Assembly: GCF_900106925.1 (NCBI RefSeq)
Contig: NZ_FNNZ01000007.1
Span: 157,426 to 221,425 of the forward strand
Source: Thiocapsa roseopersicina
GTDB taxonomy: Bacteria > Pseudomonadota > Gammaproteobacteria > Chromatiales > Chromatiaceae
Length of the DNA: 64,000 bases
Direction of reading: 5' to 3'
The notes under the pieces were generated by a model. The model had not been told where the DNA came from. It was given only the letters and a program-made list of their open reading frames with translations, and did not search any database. The first letter of the stretch is position 1. Each line of letters begins with the position of its first letter. The position numbers and the translations under genes are program-made. Shown here one piece after another: positions 1 to 10,100 of the stretch.

Positions 1-155
1 CGCCCATTCAGCCCAACGGCAAACAAAAGACGCTCCCAGCCGAGACTCCAGGCCCCGATGACCCGGATCGGGTGGAGGCGATAGACCGGATCCCCGATCA
101 GGGCATCGAGGAGGCAGGCCGCGAGGACAAGTGCGAGATGCTCAGTCAGTCCCAT
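1..155 (-). CDS. cobD: Adenosylcobinamide-phosphate synthase, N-terminus only (cut by window edge)
   Basis: This is the first 51 codons of an inner-membrane protein that attaches the aminopropanol side chain to cobyric acid in cobalamin synthesis (CobD/CbiB family). The visible part starts MGLTEHLALVLAACLLDAL and continues with the family signature IGDP...HPIRVIG, with a hydrophobic first helix. The ATG at 155-153 overlaps the last codons of cbiZ by 10 bases, so the two are translationally coupled. The rest lies beyond position 1. The call rests on the N-terminal signature only, but that signature is distinctive. Confidence 0.85.
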   Translation of the reverse strand, partial: MGLTEHLALVLAACLLDALIGDPVYRLHPIRVIGAWSLGWERLLFAVGLNG

Positions 156-1345
156 TTGTGTGCGAACCCCCGCACGACGGCGAGCGCGACCAAGCGCCCT
201 TCCGGCAACGCTTGATGCGGCTCCAGCTCGGCACGCAGCGCGACGAATCGCTCGGGCTTGACCGCGACGGCCGCCCCGAGCAACGCCGCCTGGTTCAGGA
301 TCGCCTCGCGCGCGACCTCGGCATGCAGCACCCCGATGCGCACCAGATCCAGGATCTCGGCCAGACCATAGGCCGCTGCGGCGCTGTGCGGATCATGGAT
401 GATGGCCTGGAGATTCTCGGCGAAGACGGCTGCGTCCGGCGCGTCCAGCTCGGACTCCGCGCAGGCCCGCAGCGCAGCCTCGTCGCAATCGAAACGGCTC
501 AAGGCCGCGCAGATGGTTCGCCTGAGCTCGGGAACAATGCCGTTCTGAAGCAACAGACAGCGGGTGACGGCGTCATGCGTCGCCCGCCCGAGCAGCTCGC
601 CCAGGGTGTTGTGACCGCCCGCCCAGTGACGCTCCCACTCGGCTTCGCGCGCCAGCGGGGCGGCGACGGCGAGCTGATCGGTCCCGGTGCCGGTCGCCAG
701 ACCTGGCGACTGTAGACTCGGCATGCGCAGATCGAGCAAAGCCGTGCTTTTCGCCTCCGTGACCATGGTTGCCGCACGAACCATGCACGCGGGCGTGCAG
801 GGGTGATTGATCAGCACCAGGGTGACGATGGTTCCCGAGCCGGAGTCGTCGGGCGGTGGATCGCCGGCGGTCGGGCCTGCGGATCCGGTCCGCGCCGCCG
901 ATTCCCCGGAACGCCCGCGACGGGCGGGACGACTGCCGTCGGCCTCCTCGTGCCAACCGGCCGGATCGCCCGCACGGACGGCGTTGCCGGTCACGCCGGC
1001 GGTGGCGACCACCGTCACGCGAAGATCCTCCGCATCCGCGTGCGCGACGACCGCGCATTGCATATTGGCGGCGGTCCCCATGAGGGCCGTCGTCTCGGGC
1101 GGAAGCCCGGCCTCGGCGCACGTCCGTGCGTGATAGTCCCGGGCACCGAGACCCAGGACCGTCTCGTAGCGCGCCAAGTGGGCGACACCCTCGCAACTCT
1201 GATGATTCGCGAGATGGGTCAACGAATCGGACATCCCACCGTTCACCCGACAGGTGCCGAGCACACGATGGGGACGCGCGAAGGCGACGACGAGATAGCG
1301 CCCCTGCCGGTGCAGGGCGTAACGGTCGGTCTCTTCGAGCAGCAT
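146..1345 (-). CDS. cbiZ: Adenosylcobinamide amidohydrolase (CbiZ), corrinoid salvage
   Basis: CbiZ cleaves the aminopropanol arm of adenosylcobinamide to give adenosylcobyric acid, letting the cell salvage incomplete or foreign corrinoids. The 399-residue product shows the family motifs in order: LGTCRVNGG, THLANHQSCEG, GTAANMQCAVV, TGNAVRAGDPAGW and a C-terminal SPGLATGTGTDQLAVA. Residues about 135-172 form a low-complexity Arg/Ser/Gly insertion between the motif blocks, which is unusual. The protein also has a long C-terminal helical tail after the last motif. The next gene, cobD, overlaps it and makes the product that uses cobyric acid, so the pair forms a coherent salvage step. No cobalamin riboswitch core was recognised in the 273 bases upstream. 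Confidence 0.88.
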   Translation of the reverse strand: MLLEETDRYALHRQGRYLVVAFARPHRVLGTCRVNGGMSDSLTHLANHQSCEGVAHLARYETVLGLGARDYHARTCAEAGLPPETTALMGTAANMQCAVVAHADAEDLRVTVVATAGVTGNAVRAGDPAGWHEEADGSRPARRGRSGESAARTGSAGPTAGDPPPDDSGSGTIVTLVLINHPCTPACMVRAATMVTEAKSTALLDLRMPSLQSPGLATGTGTDQLAVAAPLAREAEWERHWAGGHNTLGELLGRATHDAVTRCLLLQNGIVPELRRTICAALSRFDCDEAALRACAESELDAPDAAVFAENLQAIIHDPHSAAAAYGLAEILDLVRIGVLHAEVAREAILNQAALLGAAVAVKPERFVALRAELEPHQALPEGRLVALAVVRGFAHKWD

Positions 1346-1618
1346 GCCGGACCTCGATCACGGGGATATAGAGGGATGACCGTCGCGGAACGGGGTCGAC
1401 GGACGCGCGAGGCTATCGCAAGTGACGGCGCGACCGCAACGACGAGGAGGCGCGTCGGTCCGCAAGGTGTCGGAGCGAGGGTGTAGACTGTGAGCGCGTC
1501 CAAGCAAACACGATAAACCGATACGACGACCCGGTTCGGCACCTCGCCCCGTGATTCGGAGACGCAGCAAGACGGTCGATCACCGCACCCGCCAACACGG
1601 ATATCGAGAGCAACGCGC

Positions 1619-1846
1619 ATGGGAAAGCATGAGACGAAGACCTGTCCGCGCTGCGGATCGAGCTTCGAATGCAAAGCGAACCGCGTCGAGCGATGCGGCT
1701 GCCTGAGCGTCGCACTCACCGCGGAGGCGCTGGAGTATCTCGGCGACCGGTATCGGGACTGTCTATGCGTCGCCTGTCTGGAGCAGGTCAATCGCTTGTG
1801 CAGCAAACAGAGCGCGCCGGACGCGGATCACCAAGCGGCCGACTGA
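1619..1846 (+). CDS. Small cysteine-rich CWC family protein
   Basis: A 75-residue protein with paired cysteines typical of the cysteine-rich CWC family (probable metal-binding knuckle): CPRCGSSFECKAN near the N-terminus, RCGC at about 27, then CLCVACL near 50. The function of the family is unknown; the Cys pattern suggests zinc or iron-sulfur binding. It is divergent from cbiZ, leaving 273 bases between their starts, so the two may share regulatory DNA. The start codon was chosen because the family signature begins within ten residues of it. Confidence 0.75.
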   Translation: MGKHETKTCPRCGSSFECKANRVERCGCLSVALTAEALEYLGDRYRDCLCVACLEQVNRLCSKQSAPDADHQAAD

Positions 1847-2024
1847 CATCGAGCGACGCGAACGCCGATCGCGCGAATGCGCAGATGGAGACGGCAGGCT
1901 ACATGCGCGGATCGGGCGATGCTAGACTCGAAAAACCGCGTTGTTTCACGCCTGTCGCGCGCCTTTCGCCTCGGTATGCAGGCGGTCGATCGCGCGTGCG
2001 CTCGGGGAGCCTAGGCGAAAGACC

Positions 2025-3104
2025 ATGTCATCTGCTTCGAAAAACCCGATTGCACTCGCCCTGGCGGTGATCCTCTGCGCCGTCGGCTTTCAGGTCGATC
2101 CGCTCCTTGCGGAAACCGCAGCGACACCCAAAGCAGGCGGCGACCTCGCGTTCTGGGAGGAGCTTGCCTTCTGGGAGACCATCAAAGACAGCAAGGATCC
2201 TTCCGAATTCGAGGCCTACCTGGCGGCCTATCCGGACGGGCGCTTTGCACGTCTCGCCGAGATACGCATCAGGTCGCTGAACGGCCGACCGCCCGGGGAC
2301 ACCGAGAACGCGACCATCCCGCCCGAACCGACGCGCAACGCCGAGGCGAACACTGACGATCGGCCGACCGACGTGGTCACGACCACAGCGCAAGGCACCT
2401 TCCGCGACTGCGATCTGTGCCCGCTGATGGTCGCGGTGCCTGCAGGTACATTCATCATGGGTTCGGACCGACACCGCCCGGACGAAAAACCCGAACATGC
2501 AGTCACCTTTGCAGAACCCTTCGCGATCGGTGTCTACGAGGTCACCCTGGCCGAATGGGACGCCTGTCTACGCGAGGGCGGTTGCTGGTTCAGCCCGGAG
2601 GAAGGCGCCGGCAGTGAGTTGCCCGTCGGCAATGTGAGCTGGGACGATGCGCAAGCCTACACCGCTTGGCTGAGCAACAAGACCGGGCAATCCTACCGGC
2701 TGCCGAGCGAGGCGGAGTGGGAGTATGCCGCAGGCGGCGGGTCGACAACCGCCTTCTGGTGGGGCGACGACGCCGGGACAGGCAACGCCAACTGCAGCGA
2801 TTGCGGCACTCGGCGGGACGCAAGCGGGCCGTCCCCGGCCGGATCCTTCGCGCCCAATCCATTCGGGCTCCACGATGTCCACGGCAACCTCTGGGAATGG
2901 ACCATGGACTGCGTGAATCGCTCCTACGAGGGGGCGCCGGCCGACGGCTCGGCCTGGCTTCGCGGAGACTGCGTCGCCCGGATGCTGCGCGGCGGCAGTT
3001 GGAACCTGGAGTCTGAGTACATGCGCACGACGCGCCGCAATCATTACGATCGCGACGTGCGCTATTACCTGCACGGTTTTCGGGTCGCGCGCTCCCTGCC
3101 CTAA
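2025..3104 (+). CDS. Secreted SUMF1 (FGE-like) domain protein, catalytic cysteines absent; TagR-like
   Basis: A 359-residue exported protein. The ATG at 2025 is preferred over the longer frame from 1941 because it is followed directly by a signal peptide (about residues 1-28). A short WE...SKDPSEFEAYLAAYP motif follows, then a SUMF1/FGE fold from about residue 136 (VPAGTFIMGSD, YRLPSEAEWEYAA, GLHDVHGNLWEW, RGGSW). The C-terminal segment after RGGSW has no cysteine where formylglycine-generating enzymes carry their catalytic pair, so this is probably a binding module, not an oxidase. In Pseudomonas aeruginosa the SUMF1-like TagR binds the periplasmic part of PpkA and promotes T6SS activation. 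The neighbouring T6SS suggests the same role here (inference). The stop codon TAA is the first three bases of an intergenic repeat. Confidence 0.8.
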   Translation: MSSASKNPIALALAVILCAVGFQVDPLLAETAATPKAGGDLAFWEELAFWETIKDSKDPSEFEAYLAAYPDGRFARLAEIRIRSLNGRPPGDTENATIPPEPTRNAEANTDDRPTDVVTTTAQGTFRDCDLCPLMVAVPAGTFIMGSDRHRPDEKPEHAVTFAEPFAIGVYEVTLAEWDACLREGGCWFSPEEGAGSELPVGNVSWDDAQAYTAWLSNKTGQSYRLPSEAEWEYAAGGGSTTAFWWGDDAGTGNANCSDCGTRRDASGPSPAGSFAPNPFGLHDVHGNLWEWTMDCVNRSYEGAPADGSAWLRGDCVARMLRGGSWNLESEYMRTTRRNHYDRDVRYYLHGFRVARSLP

Positions 3105-3187
3105 ACCGCGCCCGGTGCGGTATGCGTCATGTGTCGGAGTAGCTTGGCCGCGCCGGCTCCGACGACTGTCGGAGCCGGCGCGGTTTA
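3102..3187. repeat. 86-bp TAAACCGCG/CGCGGTTTA unit (L-type), overlapping a stop codon; possible terminator
   Basis: The unit begins TAAACCGCGCCCGG and ends CCGGCGCGGTTTA. Its right half folds into a strong hairpin (GCCGCGCCGGCTCCGAC pairing with GTCGGAGCCGGCGCGGT), followed by TTTAAT. The first TAA is the stop codon of the SUMF1 gene. It differs from the unit at 56768-56853 at only about 11 of 86 positions. It sits between two convergent genes, where a bidirectional terminator would be expected. Confidence 0.85.
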
Positions 3188-3219
3188 ATACCGGTGCGAT
3201 TGGATCATCAAACGGACAA

Positions 3220-3888
3220 TCAGGGCACGGTCACGGTAATCCGCTCGGACATGACCGGCGGCGTATGAGGAACGTGATTCGCATCGCCGAGCAACAATTG
3301 CAGTGTGTGCTCGCCCTTGGGTAAGACCAGGTGATACTCGGTCTGACCTCGGCCGAAATGGATAAAGTTGTCGCTTGCCGGGATCGGCTGATCGAGCGGC
3401 GGCAGATCCGTATCGATCAGTAAGTGATGATGACCTGTGTGCTCCTTGTCCACCCCTGCCGGAGCCGTTCCCATCCCGTGCAGACCGAACAAGACGACGA
3501 AATCACCCCCGGGGATCACCTCACCGTTCTGCGGCCAGATGATGTAGGCGAATGCTGCCTCGGGCGCCTCGGTCGGCCCGCCCGTCAAGCTGGGGACACC
3601 GGACTCCAAGGCGCCGTCACCGTCGCCGGATTCGAGCAACTTTCCGTAGACAAAACCCATCTGGCCGCTGTTCAAACGCACCTGGTGCCAATTGCCCCCG
3701 GCCGCGCTGCCGATCACCCGCACACGACTGCCCTCCTTGAGATAACCGATCTTCTGCGAATTGGTGGTCGGCGCCGCCCGGATATTGGAGTTGGTCGTTG
3801 CCTGGTACATCTTTCCGCCTTCTTGGGCGTCGAGCGGGAGGGTCAAGAAAAACGACACGATCGCGACGAGGATCAGGCTTCGTTTCAT
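3220..3888 (-). CDS. Exported SH3-like / DUF4399 domain protein
   Basis: A 222-residue exported protein. The start at 3888 is chosen because MKRSLILVAIVSFFLTLPLDA is a clean signal peptide; the longer frame to 4026 would bury it. Residues about 25-85 resemble a bacterial SH3 domain (SNIRAAPTTNSQKIGYLKEG, then VYGKLLESG). The C-terminal half is DUF4399, with HHHLLIDTDLPPLDQPIP, NFIHFGRGQTE, and GEHTLQLLLGDANHVPH. DUF4399 has no assigned reaction; the histidine cluster suggests metal or ligand binding. SH3 modules in periplasmic proteins usually contact peptidoglycan. It lies downstream of ppkA on the same strand but 174 bases away. Confidence 0.78.
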   Translation of the reverse strand: MKRSLILVAIVSFFLTLPLDAQEGGKMYQATTNSNIRAAPTTNSQKIGYLKEGSRVRVIGSAAGGNWHQVRLNSGQMGFVYGKLLESGDGDGALESGVPSLTGGPTEAPEAAFAYIIWPQNGEVIPGGDFVVLFGLHGMGTAPAGVDKEHTGHHHLLIDTDLPPLDQPIPASDNFIHFGRGQTEYHLVLPKGEHTLQLLLGDANHVPHTPPVMSERITVTVP

Positions 3889-4062
3889 GGATTGGCTCCT
3901 ATGATCACGGGCACGGGCGGACATGTGCGTGTCGAGACGGCAGCGGGGAAGCGCACGCAACGCGCTTCGCTGCTTTGAGCCTAGTCCGGGGTATTCGGAA
4001 CAACAACCCCGAGAACAGCGCGTCATTCGGTCTGAATGAAACGCGATTGAACGACACGCGAC

Positions 4063-5661
4063 CTATTCAAGCGCCCGCTGAAGTGCCTTTAGACGTTCAT
4101 CGTCCGGATTCATCCTCAGTCCCGTCTCGATCATCCTCCGAGCTTCGTCGATCGCGCCTTGTTTCAACAAGGCGTCGGCAGACAGGAAGATCCGCGTTGC
4201 CGCGTTGACACGCCCGATTTGAATCAGTCCCTGTCTCGCCCGCAGGTTCTCCGGGTCGAGCTCCAAGACACGGCTGTAGCTCTCGAAAGCGTTGTCTCCC
4301 GGAGGCTCGGTCAAACGCCCGGCGTTCCATTGATCACGGGCCTTGTCGAGCAAGGCATCGATGCGCCTTTGTCCGCTCTCCCGAGGAGAGGTCGAGGCAT
4401 CCGCCGTGGATGATGGTGAGACGGCGGACATGGGACTGTCGCCGCTGTCGTCGCGCAGGCTCTCCCTGGTCGATGTCAAGGGTGCGGACGAAGGGGCCGA
4501 GCTCCGCAGTGCACCCGCATCCGCTTCATCCGGCCTGTCCGGCACTGCAGCGCTCTGCCCGGTCCCCGTCCGCCCGGTCGGAACGGCGTCCGGCGTCTCC
4601 GAGTTGTCGGTGCGCAGACTGCCGTACCCGAGAAAGGCAGCGGCACCCACTAGGCCGCCGATGGCGACGACGGCGGCTGCTAGGCCGAACCGAGATCGCG
4701 GCGCGGGCGGCTGCACGACCAGGACGTCGGTCGTGCCGGGACGCGGTCCCGGGGCACGTTTCGCGATCTTGGTCATCAGGACGGTCGCGTCGGCGTCGGA
4801 CGGCGTGCTCGCGCCGATACCCTCGTCGAGAACACCCTCGACGACACGCAGCAACTCCTCGGCGCTGGCCATTCGATCCGCGGGATCCTTTGCCATCAGC
4901 CCTTCGATGACGGGCTGAAACCGGCTCAAGTGCCCCGGCAGCTTCGGGATCGGCTCGTTCGCGTGCATGAGCGCAAGGGCAAAGGGGTCCGGCGCCGAAT
5001 AGGGCAGTGTGCCGGTCAGCATCTGCCACAGCAGCACACCCAAGCTGTAGAGATCGGATCGGTTGTCGACCTCCAGTCCCCTCGCCTGCTCCGGACTCAT
5101 ATAGCCGATGCTGCCGATCAGCATGCCGGTGGAGGTCAGCTTGGTCTCGTTGCCGATCGTCTTGGCGATGCCGAAATCGGTCAACACCGGCGCCCCGCTG
5201 CCTGAAAAGAGCACGTTGCTAGGCTTGATATCGCGGTGCACGATTCCCTGACGATGCGCGTATCCGAGGGCATCGGCAAGACACCCGAGAATGGACCAGG
5301 TGCGCTCGAGCGACAGACCGCGACCGATGGTCTCCTTCAGGGTGCCGCCCGGAAGATAGGTCATCGACAGATAGTGGTAGCGGTCCGAGGCGCCGATGTC
5401 GTAGACCGTCACGATGTTGGGGTGAGTGAGCTTGGCGATCAGGCGCCCTTCGTTGAGGAAACGCCGGCAGAAGTCCGCATCGACCATCAGGAGCGGTTTC
5501 ATCACCTTCAAGGCCACACGCCTGGACAGCGACTCCTGAACCGCCAGGTAGACCGTCGCCATGCCGCCTTCGCCGAGGACAGCTTCGGTCGTATAGCCTG
5601 AAATTTGCGGCAATTGCGCCCGGTCTATCTCCACCTCGGGATTGCCTCCGCCCTTGAGCAT
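4063..5661 (-). CDS. ppkA: T6SS-associated transmembrane Ser/Thr kinase (PpkA) with TPR-like C-terminus
   Basis: A Hanks-type kinase that in known systems phosphorylates the FHA scaffold of the T6SS and switches secretion on. Of 532 residues, about 23-280 form the kinase: glycine loop LGEGGMATVYLA, Lys52 in VALKVMK, HRDIKPSNVL, LTDFGIAK and YMSPEQARG, all intact. A proline/acid-rich linker leads to a single membrane helix (about 333-353), then a Ser/Thr-rich spacer and a TPR-like region (about 430-530) instead of the von Willebrand domain of Pseudomonas PpkA. It is the last gene of the left T6SS block, 10 bases after pppA, so kinase and phosphatase are expressed together. Confidence 0.88.
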   Translation of the reverse strand: MLKGGGNPEVEIDRAQLPQISGYTTEAVLGEGGMATVYLAVQESLSRRVALKVMKPLLMVDADFCRRFLNEGRLIAKLTHPNIVTVYDIGASDRYHYLSMTYLPGGTLKETIGRGLSLERTWSILGCLADALGYAHRQGIVHRDIKPSNVLFSGSGAPVLTDFGIAKTIGNETKLTSTGMLIGSIGYMSPEQARGLEVDNRSDLYSLGVLLWQMLTGTLPYSAPDPFALALMHANEPIPKLPGHLSRFQPVIEGLMAKDPADRMASAEELLRVVEGVLDEGIGASTPSDADATVLMTKIAKRAPGPRPGTTDVLVVQPPAPRSRFGLAAAVVAIGGLVGAAAFLGYGSLRTDNSETPDAVPTGRTGTGQSAAVPDRPDEADAGALRSSAPSSAPLTSTRESLRDDSGDSPMSAVSPSSTADASTSPRESGQRRIDALLDKARDQWNAGRLTEPPGDNAFESYSRVLELDPENLRARQGLIQIGRVNAATRIFLSADALLKQGAIDEARRMIETGLRMNPDDERLKALQRALE

Positions 5662-5671
5662 CCCTGATCCA

Positions 5672-6406
5672 TCAGCGATGGATATCCACGATCACCGCAG
5701 TAATATTGTCTCGCCCGCCCGCGTCGCATGCGGCCTCGACCAAATCGCGTGCGACCTCCCCCGGCTCGGCACGGCAAAGGATGCCCGCGATCACATCCGC
5801 TCGCAGCTCCTTGACCAAGCCGTCGCTGCACAGCAGGAAGCGGTCGCCGTCTCTGAGTGCCTCGACGCGCAGATCCACGGCCATCTCGGCATCGGCGCCG
5901 ACCGCGCGCACCAGGACATTCGACAGGGGATGCTGCTCGGCCTGCTCGGGCGTCAACATCCCCTTGTCGACCAGATCCTGAACATGCGTATGGTCCAATG
6001 TCAGTTGCACGAGCTCGCCGTTGCGACGCCGATAGACACGGCTGTCGCCGACCCAGAGGATGGCGCAATGGTCTCCGACGGCGACCAGGGCGACGATGGT
6101 ACTGCCGATCAGGTCATCGCCCCGCGCAGCCGCGTCGTCCAACAGACGGCGATTGACCTCCTGCAGGATGTTGCGCACCGATTCGACGGCAGACCCCAAG
6201 AGTCCGGGACGCCCCATCCGACCGAGCCCGTCCACCAGCATTCGGCTCGCCATGCCGCCGTCGCTGTGCCCGCCCATCCCGTCGGCGACGGCCCACAAAC
6301 CCAGATCGGGGCGGTCCAAGTAGGCGTCTTGGTTGACGTCTCGGACCCGACCGGGATGGGTCACACCGGCCGATGTCCAGTGCAGTTGAGCCGGTCGTAG
6401 ACTCAT
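5672..6406 (-). CDS. pppA: T6SS-associated PP2C-family Ser/Thr phosphatase (PppA)
   Basis: A 244-residue PP2C phosphatase that opposes PpkA by dephosphorylating the FHA protein. The metal-binding motifs are complete: VRDVNQDAYLD near residue 20, VADGMGGH near 40, WVGDSRVY near 117, LLCSDGLVKEL near 190 and GGRDNITAVIV near the C-terminus. There is no signal peptide or membrane helix, so it acts in the cytoplasm. Its ATG overlaps the stop of tagF by four bases. Confidence 0.92.
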   Translation of the reverse strand: MSLRPAQLHWTSAGVTHPGRVRDVNQDAYLDRPDLGLWAVADGMGGHSDGGMASRMLVDGLGRMGRPGLLGSAVESVRNILQEVNRRLLDDAAARGDDLIGSTIVALVAVGDHCAILWVGDSRVYRRRNGELVQLTLDHTHVQDLVDKGMLTPEQAEQHPLSNVLVRAVGADAEMAVDLRVEALRDGDRFLLCSDGLVKELRADVIAGILCRAEPGEVARDLVEAACDAGGRDNITAVIVDIHR

Positions 6407-7161
6407 CTCGGCTCCTCGCTCGGGAGCGCCGGGGCGGCTTGATCAAGCTCCCGCCATCCCCTCTCGGACCAATCGCCCGCGAGGAGCGCGCTGAAACCGT
6501 CCGTCGGCGGCAGCCCCTGACAGGCGAGGAAGGACGGCGCCACCTGCTCGGAGCCGCTCGACCACCAGAGGCTGTAGGCGCAGAAGACCTGATCGAGCGC
6601 ACACGCCAACAGGGTCGAGCAGACGTTGCCCAGCTCCGAGGCAGAGGCGACGCCGATCCGCCAGGCGTTGGACCCGACCTGAGCGGTTGCGGTGACCGTG
6701 CCGAGACCGGGGAGCCGGTCGATCGGAACGCCGAGATCCAGGGTCATTGCATCGAAGTCGTCGACCGAGCGGTCCTCGTCGAGCCCGGCGAGCATCACCG
6801 CCTCGGCCCGCTCGAACCAATCGGGTGCGGCAAGCAGTCGTAACGGATCGACCCCCGGCTCCAGCCCACAGGCCAGCGTCAAGGGAAAATAGCGCCCGAC
6901 CCGATCCACACTGGGCATCAGCACGCCCGCCCAAGCGCTCCGGCCGGCCACGCCCGGGGTCAGGACGAAGCGCCATAAGGGGCTGGTGAGATAGGTCTCG
7001 AGCCAGGCATCGCCGAGCTGGGCACGACTCTCCACCAGGCATTCGCGCAGCCACAGATCCCACGGCTGGACGAGCTCCGCGGGCAGACGGCGGCTCACGA
7101 AGTCCCCGAGACTCGGCAACTTGCCGTAAAAGCCGGGTGCGCCCGAGTCCCGCTCGCTCAT
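6403..7161 (-). CDS. tagF: T6SS post-translational regulator TagF
   Basis: A 252-residue TagF/ImpM protein, starting MSERDSGAPGFYGKLPSLGDF, the family hallmark (FYGKLP..GDFV.RRLP). The start at 7161 overlaps the tssM stop as ATGA, which decides it over the longer frame to 7653. TagF in Pseudomonas restrains T6SS firing independently of the phosphorylation pathway. Conserved blocks visible here are WLRECL, WRFVLTPG and the central GRYFPLTLA. Here it is a separate gene; in some genomes it is fused to PppA. Confidence 0.9.
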   Translation of the reverse strand: MSERDSGAPGFYGKLPSLGDFVSRRLPAELVQPWDLWLRECLVESRAQLGDAWLETYLTSPLWRFVLTPGVAGRSAWAGVLMPSVDRVGRYFPLTLACGLEPGVDPLRLLAAPDWFERAEAVMLAGLDEDRSVDDFDAMTLDLGVPIDRLPGLGTVTATAQVGSNAWRIGVASASELGNVCSTLLACALDQVFCAYSLWWSSGSEQVAPSFLACQGLPPTDGFSALLAGDWSERGWRELDQAAPALPSEEPR

Positions 7162-10100
7162 AGGCGCCCCGGACAGCGAAACCCTCTCAGCTCGTCGAGC
7201 TTGAAGGGATTGCGCACGCTGATCGCGCGCAGATCGAACTGCGCGGACATCTCGGCCACGGCGAAGGTCAGCCGAAACAGCTCCGGTTGATTGGTGGCGG
7301 TGAGTCGTGAACGGTCGAGCACACGGAACCAGGCCCAGGGCCCCTCCTCCGTCAGACTTGGCCCGCCGCCGCTGGTGTCGACAAAGACCAGACGCGCCCT
7401 CAAGGCGCCGTCCGGCGGCGGCCATTGCAGTTTCTGCGTGCGCAACGGACCGTGCCGGTAATCGAGGATCTGGCCTCCGAGATCCAAGGTGAATTGGGTC
7501 AAGCGCGCATCCATGCCGCGCGGCTGAAGCTCGAACTCGACCGACGGAGTCTTGCCGCCGCCCATGAAGAAGGCCTCGCGGATGACGGCGGCACGTTGAA
7601 ACTGCGCCAGGACCTCGTCCGGGATCCCGATGGCCTTGTCGACCCAACGCCATGTCGGGCTTGCGGTGTCGACGGACGAACTGAGATGCGCCTTGAAGAA
7701 GGCATCGATCAGTCCGTCCGGGCCGAAGACCCGACCGAAGTCATGCAGGGTCGTCTCGCGCGAGGTTCCGGCGACGAAGGGATAACGGTCGTGGATCGCC
7801 TCGCGGCAGAAGGGCAGCACCTCGGCCGTCCAGATATTGTTCAGTTGAGCGCGCGCGCCTCCGGCGGCGATGTTGGCGCTGTCCTGAGCAAGGGTGCCGA
7901 CCAGGCCGCCGATCGGCGCCGGAAGCTGCGCCGCGAGCGCCTTGGCATCGCGGATCTCGGCACTCTCGCCCGGTACCAGCAGACCGCGACCCGAGGTCGC
8001 CGCCGCAGCAACGGACGAGAGGTGCAGTTGCAACTGGCCCATTGCGGTCAGGACTCGCTCGATGGGAGCCTGACGTTGCTCGTCGGATCGCACCAGGTCA
8101 TGCAGCCAGGCAAAACGACGCGTCACGTACGCCTCCGGGGCCTCCGCGGACGGCGCGCCCGGGTCCGTGTCGTCGAAGTAGCTCTCGACACGCTGACGGA
8201 ATCCCTGCAGTGGCCCTGCGGCCTGATCCGCGGCGGACTCCTCGTCCTGCGGGGGGCGGTCCAGCTCGGTCTGACGGGCGGCCGCGACAAGCAGTCGCTT
8301 GAGCGGTGAATATTCCGGATCGGCAAGGATGCGCGCGACCTCCGAGGCGTGATGCAGATCGCGCACGGCGACCAGATCGATATCCTCGAGCAGTGCTGTC
8401 CATTCAACGACATAGTCGCGCAGATAGCGCTCGCGAACCTCCTCGAGCACGCGCCGAGCGCCGTCGGACCCGGGCGAGAGGCGGGCATCCGGACCCAGGA
8501 CCCATGCCTCCTTCTCCGCCGCCTCGATCAGTCGGCTGCTCGCGCTCGTAAATCCGCGGTGGTAGCCGTCGTAGGTAAAGAGTGCGGGAACGCCCTGATT
8601 GATCGGTCGTCCGCTGCGACGCGCAAACACCAGCTTGGCGAAGTCTCCGCCGGCATCGCTGATGGAGAAATCGGGAAGGTCGTCGCCCGGTCCATCCTGC
8701 TTGAGACGGGCGTAGATGCGCTCGGCCGGGGACGTTCGGTTGAGGATGGCCCGCGCGTCGGCGATCAGCGCCCCGTCGAGCTCGATCGGCAAGGGTGCGG
8801 GCCGGCGCACCAGCAAGGCCGAAAGATGATCGCGCAACGCCTCCTGCTGCTCGGTGGTGGTCTCGCGCGGCAGACTGCGCTGCCAATCGCGCCCGACCCA
8901 ATACTGCACGGCCTCGGGGTCGTAGTGCTCGTCGCTGTCGAGCATGAGATAGACACGCAAGGCATCGTAGAGATAGTCGGGGTCGCCGCCGGCTTCGCGG
9001 ATCTGCTCCTCCAGACGCAGGATGACCCTCGGCAGCAGGGCCTTGGCGAGAATGCGGTCATAGGCCCGCTCGGCTTGCGATCCGAGCTTGCCGCCTTGAT
9101 AGAGGCCGAGACCCATACTGACGGGGACAGACTCACCGCGGTCGGCGTATCCGCCGGGGATCGCGCGAGCCGCATCCAGAAGGGGCAAGACGCCGAGCGG
9201 GTTGCGCTCCTCGACCGGGATGGCATCGATCTTGGCCTCGATCTCGACCACGCGCTGGGCGACCTCGTCGATGTAGGCCAGGTTGCGCGAGTAGCTTGTG
9301 GTCCAGGCCGCGCCGGCCAGCAACAGGACCGAGAAGACCCCGGCATAGGCCCCTCGTCTGAGCCAACGCCGACGACGCTCCAGACGCGGATTCAGCCCTG
9401 CGAGCCCCGACTCGGTGAAGATCAGATCGCGCAGCAAACGCGTCAAAAAGAAGCTCTTTCCCGTCCCCTTGAAAGGGAGCGGACCCTGGCGAGCCAGGCC
9501 GAAACTCCCCGCAAACCCGCTCAGTACCCGATCGATCGGGGTGCCGGTCTGCGTGCCGCTGGTGAAATAGACGCCCCGCACCAGCGGCCGAATCTCGAAA
9601 CGCGACGGCGTGAAGGCATCCTGCAGAAACTGCTCGAGTGCATCGCCGAGTGCATTGAACTGCCTTGGAAAGCTGAACACGAGGGAGCGTTTTCCCGGTT
9701 CGCGCTCCTGCTCCATGCGGGTCAGCAGACGTTGGTCGATCCGCTCGACCAGCGCCGCCAGCTCCGCAGGACAGGCCGAGAGCGCCGCCGGGGTCTTCTC
9801 CTCGGGGTCGTAGGGGAAGGTCACGCCCCAGACCTGCTCGCGCCCCTCCTTGTTCAGGTCCGCAAAGAACTCCATGAAACCGGCTACCAGATCCGCCTTC
9901 ATGAAGAGCACATAGACCGGGATCGCGATGCCGAAGGTCTTGCACAGCTCCTGGACGCGCCGGCGGATCGCCTCTGCATGCGCCGTGCGCTCCGTTTGGC
10001 TTTGCTGCATGAGGTCGGCGAGACTCACAGCCACCAACACCCCGTTGATCGGGCGTCGCGGCCGGTGCTTCTTCAGCAGCCCGAGGAAACCCTGCCAGGC

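Noticed and set aside
1346..1618. Possible cobalamin riboswitch upstream of cbiZ
   Set aside because: No B12-box or conserved core could be recognised on the minus strand in this gap.
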